From positions 1,555,868 through 1,619,867 of the forward strand of contig CM057157.1 in the NCBI GenBank assembly GCA_029962745.1: 64,000 nt of DNA. Reading direction: 5' to 3'. Source of the stretch: Echinometra lucunter. Lineage: Eukaryota; Echinodermata; Echinoidea; Camarodonta; Echinometridae. Numbering within the stretch: the stretch's first letter is position 1; each line of letters opens with the position of its first letter. Below, piece by piece: positions 1-41,580 of this stretch. The notes under the pieces are model-generated. The model did no database searches. It saw only the letters and a program-made list of their open reading frames with translations, and had not been told where the DNA came from. Both the position numbers and the translations under genes were made by a program.

Positions 1-1009
1 ATAATTTTAGATTCTAGACTGGCTTAGGGGGCGGAATGACCATTGGTAATTGGAGAGTTTTTGCCCAAATAAAGACCCGTTACAACAAAAGGGACTCGTT
101 AAAAATAGTACGGCAAGAACAAAAACAGCAAACAAAATGAAACAAATAAATTTACCAATCAGCTGTAGTAAGCATAAAATACAAAACTAACGGAAATGGA
201 ATGATTAAAATGCCAGTCCTTTCACATATTTGAAAGTCCAAACTGTCAAATAGTTTGCTCTATCGCTTCGCTCCCTCGCTCTCAAAATTTAAATGCGGAG
301 GCGGAGCAGATGATTTATTTCAGCAAGGGACTTCATCTCCTGGCAAAATTGTGTCCTATAAAAGACGGGTTGTCTTATAGTACAATAACGATAATTATCA
401 TAATCCTTATGATTTTTCGTTTTTTTAAATACATGTTGAGTGGGGAGGTCTCACCGAAGGCGAAGTTCCCAACTAAATTATTGTCCCAGACCACTCCTGA
501 ATAGGCTCATTCAGTTAATTACGCTAATATTTGTACAAAGTATAAGGGAATTCCAGTATCAAATTTCAAGAAAACAAAAACGAAAACAAAAACAAAACTA
601 AAGTAACTAAACCAGAACAAAAGAACTTGAAAAGGACAAGTTTGAGGTATGGCCTGCGAAGTAGTATCAGAAAACAAGAAAAAGGATGAAAAAGATGACA
701 TCACCCACATTTTTAAAAATTTCTTTCTATAGAACAGGACAAAAATCAATGCAATAAAGCAATATGGTACCATAAAACCTTCCACAGACAAAGCATTCAT
801 GAACCTGGCATTAAATTCAGTGTGGTAAAACTATTATTGGAATTAAATTTTGTGAACTTCTTGTAAATACGTAAGCGTTCGAAAGTTCAGTCAGATTGTT
901 TTCTACAGTAGTTTTGTGAAAGAAAACTCAGTTGTGTACTAGTAGTTTTCAATCATATTACTACATGTACAGAATCGGGAACCATGATTTCTGGCTGATA
1001 TGAGTCAAC

Positions 1010-1260
1010 TTTGACTCGAGCATCGCGACCTACATCACATTGCCACGGCCACACACGCCGAATATAGGATCAGGAGAGATCGCACCAGACCAGAATCAGC
1101 CTACGTCATTTTTTCGTCGGGCGCCAGCTAGTCTACATCACCTGCGATCATCGTGCCTGCGATTACATGAGCCCGACCCTGCGCGGTAAGGCAACCTGGC
1201 GCTGGCCGGCCCTCTCGCTGCAGCTTTCTCGTTCCGCCGACCAGTCAGATTTCAAGGATT
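1010..1260. promoter_or_regulatory. CpG-rich patch with a donor-like site
   Basis: This is GC- and CpG-rich sequence in an AT-rich setting, with a good donor-like GCG/GTAAGG at 1186 on the plus strand. It may be a distal promoter or non-coding first exon for the elav unit. That role is inference. Confidence 0.25.
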
Positions 1261-2052
1261 TCTTTCATGCATGCATTGAACACTTTCTACTTTTAAAGTA
1301 GTTCCGGAAATTGGGGGCGTGGCAATAATTCGAAGATTTGCACGTGGGTGCAGGTGTTTGTTTTGGAAGTCCATAGTACATCCAAAGTTTCGGCAAGTTA
1401 TTAAATGGAATGCTAGTAATCCTCAATGCCCTTTTCTGTTGTTTGAATTGTACTGAATAATAACCTGAAGAATAAACAAAACTTTTTTTTCTAAGGTAGC
1501 ACACCACAAATTTAAAAATAACTTGTAGGCGAAAAAATGGCAATCTTCTTCTTTTTTGTGGTATCTGCGTCAACTTTCACCAATGATCAGTCTCGGATGA
1601 GCTCATTATTGTACTGCGATGGAAAAAGACAATAATTTTGATCTACTTCACGTATTATTATGGACACGCTATGTGAAGATTGGTAATTTACATGGAGAAT
1701 GATAAAAACGCTTTTCTTCTCTCTCTCTCTCTCTTTAAAGTAATATGATAAATAAATGAAATTTTAAAAAGCTTACTATATTTTGATAACCAGAATGAAA
1801 TAGTTTTTACTGACCTCTATATTAATTAACAACCACAAAATCTGATTACTATGTCTCGTCATATTTATGCACACGATATGAAACTATATCAAACAAATCT
1901 TATAAGTTTACTGACCTCTCGGACCATGGACCTTTGACCTACTCTGCCCAAAATCTAATCAACATGCTCACTGTGCGATGTATGCTAAAGAAGAAATTAA
2001 GAGCTACATTAATAGGTATCAAGATAACGGTGAAATCAAAGCTAGAGAAACT

Positions 2053-2078
2053 GGGGGGGGGGGGGGGGGGGGGGGGGG
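2053..2078. repeat. poly-G run (26 nt)
   Basis: Uninterrupted G homopolymer. Long-read length errors are likely here. Confidence 0.95.
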
Positions 2079-2525
2079 TGTTGTTAAAAAGTAATCCTTT
2101 AAACATGCCCAACACTAATTGAAATTTAGGTGTCTTTTGAACTAGGACCCAGCTGTTGCATTTTGTAAAATTACATGCCAGTGAAATGGGCCATCCTCCA
2201 TGCATGTATATATTGTCATAAATATTGTCATGTATGTATGTATTGTATTTTCTATGTTGGTGTGGAAATAAAAACAAACTTAAGAGTCAGAATGGATCCA
2301 TTTTCTTTCTCAGAAAGCAAGTATATATATAGGTCCATAGGATTTTGTCATGATTTGTCAAACCTCTTAAATTTGTATGTTATTTAGGGTTCCCCGACAA
2401 AAGAAGGGCCACACGCAAGCGCTAATAAAATAATATTTAAAAAAAAAAGACTATACATATTGGAGTTAAGGGGAACAAAACATGCCGAAGTTGAGCGACG
2501 TCATATCTGAAAAGAAAACAAAGGA

Positions 2526-2526
2526 A

Positions 2527-2570
<44 letters not shown>

Positions 2571-2572
2571 AA
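2526..2572. repeat. (AAAG)n microsatellite
   Basis: About eleven tetranucleotide units in a purine-only stretch. Confidence 0.9.
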
Positions 2573-3315
2573 AGAAAAAAAGCACCTGTAGACCTATCAT
2601 GACATTAGTGTGAATGGCCCTGTATAGCTTTCAATGTAAGTTGTATACATGTTTTGGACCTATATACAGGCCTGTATCTCAGGGAATATTGCCATTTCAT
2701 TATTTATTTCTCGATGACACATGACGACTCACAAAGGCACCGCCGTCAAAAGCTATTAACCTATATCATAACTGGGTTTATCATCTTTTATGATCGATAA
2801 TTATCGTAGTTATCATTATGGTGATCTATTTTCTTATTCCTTCAATTTACAGTTGTCTTGACCAAGTTTTATACCAATAAAAGAGTTAAAAGGAGCAATT
2901 GCAATTACATTGGTTTAAACCACGTAATTATATAGCCAAATATTTCTAGGACGAATATAACCCATTCCATTATCAGGCTTTAATCGATATGGACAAAATA
3001 AGAACAACGAGTGAAGATGGTCATGCCGACTGTGAACAAAACTAGGCGAGGAGCTATGGCAGGACCAAGATGAATACAAGGAAGGATGCCGGGGTTCAAC
3101 TCTTTACTGAAGAGGGGAATGCTGTCATTGATCTCCATAACATGACCACGGGATAATGTGTGGGGCAAAACTCTCTTGACAACCGTGACCAAAGAGAGAA
3201 AGAAAGAAGACAAAAACCTCACATTTTTAAAGGCGTTATCATTAGGGCAAAATACCCCCCTCCCCGGAACCCCTCCACTTCAAAGAGTTATACGTTATTT
3301 TGGCGTTAAAAAAAT

Positions 3316-3320
<5 letters not shown>

Positions 3321-3349
<29 letters not shown>
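3321..3349. repeat. (GA)n microsatellite
   Basis: About fourteen GA units. Poly-G or poly-C runs lie nearby (around 3436-3450 and 3764-3777). Confidence 0.9.
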
Positions 3350-3353
<4 letters not shown>

Positions 3354-4010
3354 AACCCCTTTCAGTCTCCGACTAGGGGAGGAAGGGCTGCGCCATTATT
3401 TCAAATACTTCTTTTTTTTTTCTTTCTTTCTCTCGGGGGGGGGGGGGGGGTGCGGGGTACGGCCTCATAAGAATTTTTCCCCCACTCCTGCCCCTGTATA
3501 TAATGGGCATATGTTAAATTTCAAATAAGGAAAAAAAATGACATTATAAATATACGCACTTTGAGGAGGGAGAAGAGAGAGAGAAAGAGGAGAAACAGTA
3601 ACAACAACCAAAGATTGCATGGGGAGCCGCCCCCTCCCCCTCAAAAAAAAAGATGCATCTCTGTGTATTGCTTTCCAGAGTGCGCATGCTTCTCAAAATT
3701 GCAAAAAGTGCAGAATTAAAAGCAGGACGCGATGACAAAAAAAAAAAAGAAAAGGACGGAAGAACCCCCCCCCCCCCGCCCCCGGCCGAAGACAAATTCT
3801 AATGACCTACACACTCTAAATTTCTTGGATTCTATATTAATCTAAGTTAATATGAGTTGCTCTGAACTGACTATAATAACATAATAAAGGCAAATATGTA
3901 AACTGAGGATTATTTAGCCCTGTACACAAACCACTCTTGTGTTCTCTCTCTAAAAAAAGAGTGAACGCGTTCACTCTGTTAGGGGTGAATTTCAGAAGAG
4001 AGTGCATTTA

Positions 4011-4182
4011 GAGTGAATTAAGAGTGATTTAAGAGTAAAAATTTTGATATTCACTCTTTATTCACTCTTTGGGGGTGACCTCAGGGATCAGGTGACCTCA
4101 GGGATCACTCACAATCCTTGAGTGATCCCTGAGGTCACCCCTCAAGGAGTGAATATCACAATTTTGTACTCTTAATTCACTC
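4011..4182. mobile_element. hairpin MITE-like element
   Basis: The termini are inverted: GAGTGAATTAAGAGT at 4011 against ACTCTTAATTCACTC ending at 4182. A perfect 20-bp inner inverted repeat (4091-4110 with 4120-4139) has a 9-nt loop. GGTGACCTCAGGGATCA is also duplicated in tandem (4074-4090 and 4091-4107). A separate 18-bp palindrome lies at 3959-3976. No coding capacity. Confidence 0.7.
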
Positions 4183-4545
4183 CTAAATTGCTAATTTTTA
4201 TGCTCAAAATGATTACGAATAGCTGCATTGGTCATCAATATTTTGATTGACAGTCATGTACATAAATCTACATACAGCGGACATACTTTATTGTAATCCA
4301 CAACTAAGGAATGTAATACCAATACATAACATGTGAAATTTACATTGATAAGAGGGTATGCACCTGTTGAATGTATGTATGTACGTCATTCATGATAACA
4401 AAAAGAGGGTCCGCGGTGCCGAAATCGCATGCAGATGAAGCAACTCTCGCCAATGTAGAAAATTTTATAGCGCCCTCTTTCCAGATGACCATGCATTTTA
4501 TTATTATTGGATAGATCAGGATTTGAAAGCGAGCGGGCTCCTTGG

Positions 4546-4550
<5 letters not shown>

Positions 4551-4588
<38 letters not shown>
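4551..4588. repeat. poly-G run ending at a scaffold gap
   Basis: Thirty-eight G residues run straight into the N block, so the contig broke in a homopolymer. The true length is unknown. Confidence 0.95.
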
Positions 4589-5088
4589 NNNNNNNNNNNN
4601 NNNNNNNNNNNNNNNNNNNNNNNNNNNNNNNNNNNNNNNNNNNNNNNNNNNNNNNNNNNNNNNNNNNNNNNNNNNNNNNNNNNNNNNNNNNNNNNNNNNN
4701 NNNNNNNNNNNNNNNNNNNNNNNNNNNNNNNNNNNNNNNNNNNNNNNNNNNNNNNNNNNNNNNNNNNNNNNNNNNNNNNNNNNNNNNNNNNNNNNNNNNN
4801 NNNNNNNNNNNNNNNNNNNNNNNNNNNNNNNNNNNNNNNNNNNNNNNNNNNNNNNNNNNNNNNNNNNNNNNNNNNNNNNNNNNNNNNNNNNNNNNNNNNN
4901 NNNNNNNNNNNNNNNNNNNNNNNNNNNNNNNNNNNNNNNNNNNNNNNNNNNNNNNNNNNNNNNNNNNNNNNNNNNNNNNNNNNNNNNNNNNNNNNNNNNN
5001 NNNNNNNNNNNNNNNNNNNNNNNNNNNNNNNNNNNNNNNNNNNNNNNNNNNNNNNNNNNNNNNNNNNNNNNNNNNNNNNNNNNNNNNN
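4589..5088. other. scaffold gap (500 N)
   Basis: Exactly 500 N, a fixed-size placeholder rather than a measured gap. ORFs drawn across it are meaningless. Confidence 0.99.
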
Positions 5089-5476
5089 CTCGTCGAACAC
5101 CCTGGCTGTGTTTAATATTTTTGTATAGATCTATTAAGAGTAAATGAACGATACGGCTAAGGGTTATAGGAGAGTATTTAAAGACATCGCCAACATGCAC
5201 CCTGTGCATTTCAAAAAATATAGGCACGACATTCTAAAACGTGGAAATATGGAATAGGTGTTTCTCCTGTCTGTGACAATGCATTGCATCTCCCCCCCCC
5301 CAAAAAAAAAGAAACCCCACTGAATCTAAGTTAGTGAAATTCATGTAATTTCCCATGAACTCCATGGTATGTTTGGTTGAGCAGTGGTACTGGTGTAATA
5401 TTTATGAAGGAAAGAACCCTATTGAAAAAAAAAAAGTTGTTATAAGTGAATTTTAACACACATCTTCTCAATATTT

Positions 5477-5479
<3 letters not shown>

Positions 5480-5509
<30 letters not shown>
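5480..5509. repeat. (CT)n microsatellite
   Basis: About fifteen CT units. Confidence 0.9.
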
Positions 5510-5513
<4 letters not shown>

Positions 5514-6289
5514 GCTTTCTTATTCCTTGACTATGATCTGCAATCATTGTCAGGCTGATGCATTAATCTTGATAGAACTGTATCATTTTTAAAGAAAATG
5601 AATTAAAAGATTATCTTTTTCGGTGTCTCAACTTCCAGCTCTTGGTCTAGACAGGGCTGCTTTTAAATAAGCAGGTTAAGCGAGATCGACTCAGTCATGA
5701 TGATACAGGTGGACATTCATGTAGTCCGGTGTGCTAATTCGGGATGCAAGTATTTCCTTTGCATAGATGTGATGAATACCTTTACTTTGCATATTCAGAT
5801 TCCTAACAAAAGGACTATTTTCTCCTACCTTGGAAGATTTCAACTTTAAAGGGAAGTAATGCTTTAATCATAATAATACCCACTTCCGTTTGTCGTAACA
5901 CGGTCATTGTATATGTACAATGCCTTTGTGCTGGAGCAGGAAATTCGGAAATCCTCATAAATTTAGTGTTGACGTCTTAGCTCGACTTATAATACAATAC
6001 ACTATACCCCCCCCCCCCCTCCCCCTCCTTCTTCCACCTTCCACTGGTACGTATGGGGGAGCACGATAAAGTTGTACGAGACATGGTCTAGAAAGGGAAG
6101 TCACTGGAACTCCATTATCTTCTGGCCCCAGGCGTAGATTTAGAATAATTACGTCAGGGTGATCCTGGCACGTGGCTGCAGTGATTACACTGCCATACTT
6201 CATATTCCTGCGCATGAGAAAAAAAAAATGATTTGATTTCATTATGTGATTTAAATCCAACAAAATAGATGAAGAGTTTAGTCATTACT

Positions 6290-6440
6290 ATATTATAAAA
6301 GGAACGTAAAAATATTTCTGCACACCCCTCAATATTGACTGTCTTCGCATACTATAAGTCATCTGAAAAGAGGGCGGGGACTAAGCGGTGACTGGCGCGT
6401 GCCAGCATAAATTAGCGCGGATGTATTCTGAGCCAGACAT
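6290..6440 (+). promoter_or_regulatory. candidate elav promoter region
   Basis: A TATAAAA box lies at 6294-6300, a perfect GC box (GGGCGGGG) at 6372-6379 and a weaker TATA-like CATAAATTA at 6406-6414. CpG content rises sharply from about 6365. The position fits a promoter for the exon ending at 6936, but the start site cannot be fixed from sequence. Which box is used, if any, is inference. Confidence 0.35.
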
Positions 6441-6695
6441 TGGGTAGTGCGGCACAGTATAACGGTAGCACGTTGAACTTGTATTTACTATTTTAGTTCG
6501 TCAGATGAGTCGGTGAAGTGTCCATTCAGTTTTTACCCTTGTACGAGACGACTCACGCATATTTTCGTTTTTTCGATATTTGTTAGTCTAGTCTAGCTTA
6601 TGTGATTTTCTTTCTTTTTTCTTTTGTAGGCAGTCGAGTCTTTATTTTAAAACGCATTTTCAGCCGAAACATTTCATCACAAGGTATCCAAGTCA

Positions 6696-6911
6696 TTGTC
6701 AGACCGACAGCGTTATCAGAAATATTGGCTTGCTCCTACAGGTGACTCCAGTCTCATCATCGCACTCGTTTGTTTGGGGTTTAATAATTTTCACCGGTCG
6801 TCCTGCTCAGCTCCATCTTATCACGGATTTTGTTTTCTGCAAGCCAAAAAGGATTTATCGCGTTTCTACCAAGACAGCAGTAACATCTTAATTCTACAAC
6901 CTTTTACCTAG
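6696..6911 (+). other. upstream ORF in the elav 5' leader (71 codons)
   Basis: An ATG at 6696 opens 71 codons that stop at TAG 6909-6911. This is nine bases before the elav ATG at 6921 and in the same frame. The peptide has no recognisable domain. If transcribed, it would be expected to reduce initiation at 6921 and could favour later initiation at 18223. That role is inference. Confidence 0.4.
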
Positions 6912-6920
6912 GACCTTGCA

Positions 6921-38261
<31,341 letters not shown>

Positions 38262-39355
38262 ACTTTTTTCGACGAGCGCGGAGGGGAGAAAGATTGAGCA
38301 GAAGCATCTGGTGTTATTGTTAATTGAAGAGCCTGAAAGAACTAAAGGCATATAACATCTTTGCAAGGACACATCAGTTTTATGGAGAACAAGCTGCAAG
38401 ATATAGCATTTTTTCCCTTTTTTTTCTTTTTAAAAAATCCTGTGAAAGGATATGTGATGAAATGGTGGGAAGAGTTGAGTTGTAAACTCTTTGAGTACAC
38501 TGATATGATTGCTTTTATGTACCAGTATTTCATAATAGATTTTTTGACAATCTCCAAGGAGATTGTAAGTTCAAATTTACATTGTTTGCATCACAGTTGT
38601 TTCTAGATTAGCAAATGTATCTTCTAGACCATTTATTGATGTTTTATTCTTTAAATCATTATTGGTGTTTGCATGTTTTTAAACACATCATATTGTTGCG
38701 TTTATTATTACAAAAAATGTAGAATTTATAGCTTTTTAGTAAGTCTATTTAAGGACAATTTGATATTACACTTTGATTTAAAGATTGAAAATAAGGATGA
38801 ATTAATTCATTTGTAGTGTAAGTTGGTTTTAAGTGCAAGGTGAAATATTTTGTAACCTTGAGAATTTTAACATTGATTTAAATTTCTTTGTGAATTTTGT
38901 GAATTTTGTTGCATATGTATTGTTTGTTTTTTCTTTCTCTCTCAAGAAAATCATTCCATATATGAAATTAGCAAAGGCAGGGTATGCCGAAATATGCTTC
39001 AAATATTGAATAGAAAATATTATGTCTATTAATATATTGACATTAACTTTGTGCAATGAGATGCATTGCTTGAAAACAAACTATTTGATTGTAAAATAAT
39101 GAAGAGTGATCGAGAGAAAGAGGGATTGTATAGAGATATAACATTTGCTATATGATAGCCAATTGAGCAGTGGAAATTTCATAGATTCTTATCGTGCTGA
39201 CAGAAAAAAAATACAACTCTTCCTTTTCTTCCTTCACTAGTAGATACAAAGAATTTTTCAAAATTTACAATATTCAATTGAGCTTTCAATTGTTCTGCAT
39301 ATGGACTCTTCACTAATTTGTATATTTATGGTCCCAACAAAATCAAAATTGTGAA

Positions 39356-39363
39356 TGTAAATA
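39356..39363 (+). promoter_or_regulatory. Pumilio-type response element in the 3' UTR
   Basis: TGTAAATA matches the PUF-protein consensus TGTANATA and lies about 1.1 kb after the stop codon. The duplicated copy has it at 45248-45255. An 8-mer match may be chance. Confidence 0.3.
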
Positions 39364-40017
39364 GATTATTATCCAACTTTACAGTTGTGTGTGACTATTG
39401 TGAACTTAATAGTAAATGTTCATTGGGATGAGTTTTCAAGACAAGAATTATTATGAAAAGGGGTGACATTTTACTTTTAATTTTCCTGAGTTTTTGATAT
39501 TTTCTTTTCTCAGATCTATATGAACTGGCAAGCAGGAAACAAAAATGTTGAACAAAAACAAACAAGGCTGAGTTTGGATGTAGTTACTGAAAGAATTAAT
39601 TTAACAATTATGACATTTGTGTTTGATATGTTTTGTGATGTTTGTGTTTCCACGAGCTGTGTTTAGAAGTTTACTGTTGCAATATGTAGTAAACGGGTGC
39701 TACAATATGGAAACAAGTTACTGGTAGTACATCTTTTGTTTTTATTTAAAGAAAAAAAAAATGCAAATTTGTGGTGCAGTATCTTTCAATGTTGCTTTCT
39801 TCAAAACAGCAAAAGAAATATGTACATGTTGTAAGCAAATTTAGACTACAAAAAATGTTACTTTTAGAAAAGCTAGTATTTGTAGCACCTAGAAAGGATT
39901 TTCTTTGGTGAGGCAGAGTGCTGAAAAGGGAGATTGATTTCTGCAAAGAAGTGCACATTATTTCAAGTTTTAGTGTCTCCATTTGTTTTAAGTTCCAGTT
40001 AAATACACACCAGTTTA

Positions 40018-40023
40018 AATAAA
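40018..40023 (+). terminator. candidate poly(A) signal, proximal
   Basis: AATAAA lies 1.76 kb after the stop codon, with GT-containing sequence in the next 80 nt. It is present as AATAAA at 45894-45899 in the second copy. Confidence 0.4.
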
Positions 40024-41413
40024 AGAGATGAATTTAAGTTGGATTTCTTAAAATGCAGCAGTTGAAGTAAAATTGTGTAAAGTATATGTGATCATTCATA
40101 TTCCGAAATGCCTGCAGATTTGTCAACGAGTGTTACTGTGAATTCTGACATCCACTTATTTCCAAGGTGCATTTTTTATAAGGCTTACTAAATGAGGAGT
40201 GGCGAGTTCTTTGACTCCCACTGTGGTTTGTAAACATGTACAATACAATTAGGAAACTGTCGACTAGTGTCCGTCTTGCCGGATTTTTAAAAGATGCAAG
40301 ACTTTGTTGTTAAGTTCATTTCTACATATTCCCACTATGCAACAAACAAGCACCAATCTGCTGCTACTGAAACAAGTCTCCCCAGTTTTTCTTCTCGTTG
40401 GAGGTCAATTTCTATGACCAACAGAGACCAATGCCTTGACATTTCATGTGTACAGAAAAAAGACAAAGATGTATGAAATCTTGTATAAATAACTTAGAAA
40501 CCATCTATTGAACAATTTTTCTAAGAAAAATAATTACAAAGAGACCGAGATGGTACTTAAACTAAGAAAACCTATTCCCTGAAATGCAGCTTTTTGAGAG
40601 AGCTTTTGATCTACTAACTGTTTGTATGTGAAGTATTTTGTACAAAAGATTTGTACATAAGATATTAAGAAAAGATAAACATTGGTTTCTACTACTTTTA
40701 CCGCTAAATTGAAGTTCAAAGTTAGTGTAGATTTAACAATGGAAAGACACCAGGTGAATCCAAAGTAGTTATTCAGGGGAAGTGTGCATGTTTAGCTTCC
40801 ATTTAAAACGAAGGTAAAACCTTCTTTATAGACCTCTTAAACTCCCCTGAATGTTTTAAGTTTAACATTTTAAAAGTTATTGAAAGAAAAGGTTGCACTA
40901 GATCAAATAGAATGGTACAGACATAGAAGAATATGTTGCCATATGACACAGGTTTCCTTGTTTTTATCATTCTTTCTGTAACGTTTGTAAGAAGTGGAAA
41001 GATTTACTACCACATAGGCACTGCAACCTTTTTTATTGAGTTAATAGCTCTGAAAGTCTGCTGTTATCACAAAAGGTGTGTTTTAGCTGGAGCAGCAAGG
41101 CAGAAGTTTGCAAAAAAAAAAAATGAAGGTCCATAAAGCATGAGGACGATCAAATGGATGGGATATCTGCAAAAAAAAGTCAAAAAAGAAAAAGTACAAA
41201 GATCAGAAGAGCGATATTCATTTTTGGTTTTCTTTCTAGAACTTGTTTGGTTGAGTATGGTATGTTGAGAGTTCCATCAATGAGTACATGTTTATTGTCT
41301 GAAAGACAACAAAGGTTTTGATAAAAAGAGAAAAGGAAAGTAACTTTATACGCTACATTCATCGCTTGTTTGTGTAGCTAAAATTTTACATGTTGAATAT
41401 TAAAATAACATAA

Positions 41414-41419
41414 AATAAA
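41414..41419 (+). terminator. candidate poly(A) signal, distal
   Basis: AATAAA is followed within 45 nt by a T/GT-rich stretch (CTTGTGCCTC, AATGTGTCC), a plausible cleavage context. Another AATAAA is at 41557-41562. The second copy reads AATAAACAT near 47275 because of small differences. Confidence 0.35.
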
Positions 41420-41580
41420 AGCTAATTTCCTTGTGCCTCTTTTAAATGTGTCCGAATGCATTTCAAACTGGATGATTTTCATTTAAATCAGCACTGAATT
41501 TAAGAATGTGACATCTTATCATTGCTTGGCCCTCATCCTCCCCAAAACAAACACAGAATAAAGGAAAAAATATTTAAATT

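Larger units (their letters stand above)
1..6289. other. upstream intergenic region
   Basis: No ORF here has recognisable domains or coding character. The region contains a CpG-rich patch (1010-1260), G, GA, AAAG and CT microsatellites, a hairpin element (4011-4182) and a scaffold gap (4589-5088). The rest is plain AT-rich sequence. Confidence 0.6.
38262..41580 (+). other. elav: elav 3' UTR (end uncertain)
   Basis: A/T-rich DNA with many U-runs and ATTTA pentamers follows the stop codon. Long U-rich 3' UTRs are usual for elav genes and often contain autoregulatory ELAV sites. Three AATAAA signals occur at 40018-40023, 41414-41419 and 41557-41562; the first two have T/GT-rich sequence downstream. 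The part from 38998 onward is repeated at 44887-50266, probably as an assembly artefact. Confidence 0.6.

Noticed and set aside
2526..2572. CRISPR-like regular repeats
   Set aside because: These are simple microsatellites in an animal genome, with no spacer structure.
4340..5227. Long ORFs on both strands across the first gap
   Set aside because: They consist of poly-G/poly-C translation and N placeholders.
6696..6715. RE1/NRSF-like site (GTCAGACCGACAGCG) near the elav start
   Set aside because: Only the CGACAGCG half resembles the RE1 right half; the left half does not match.
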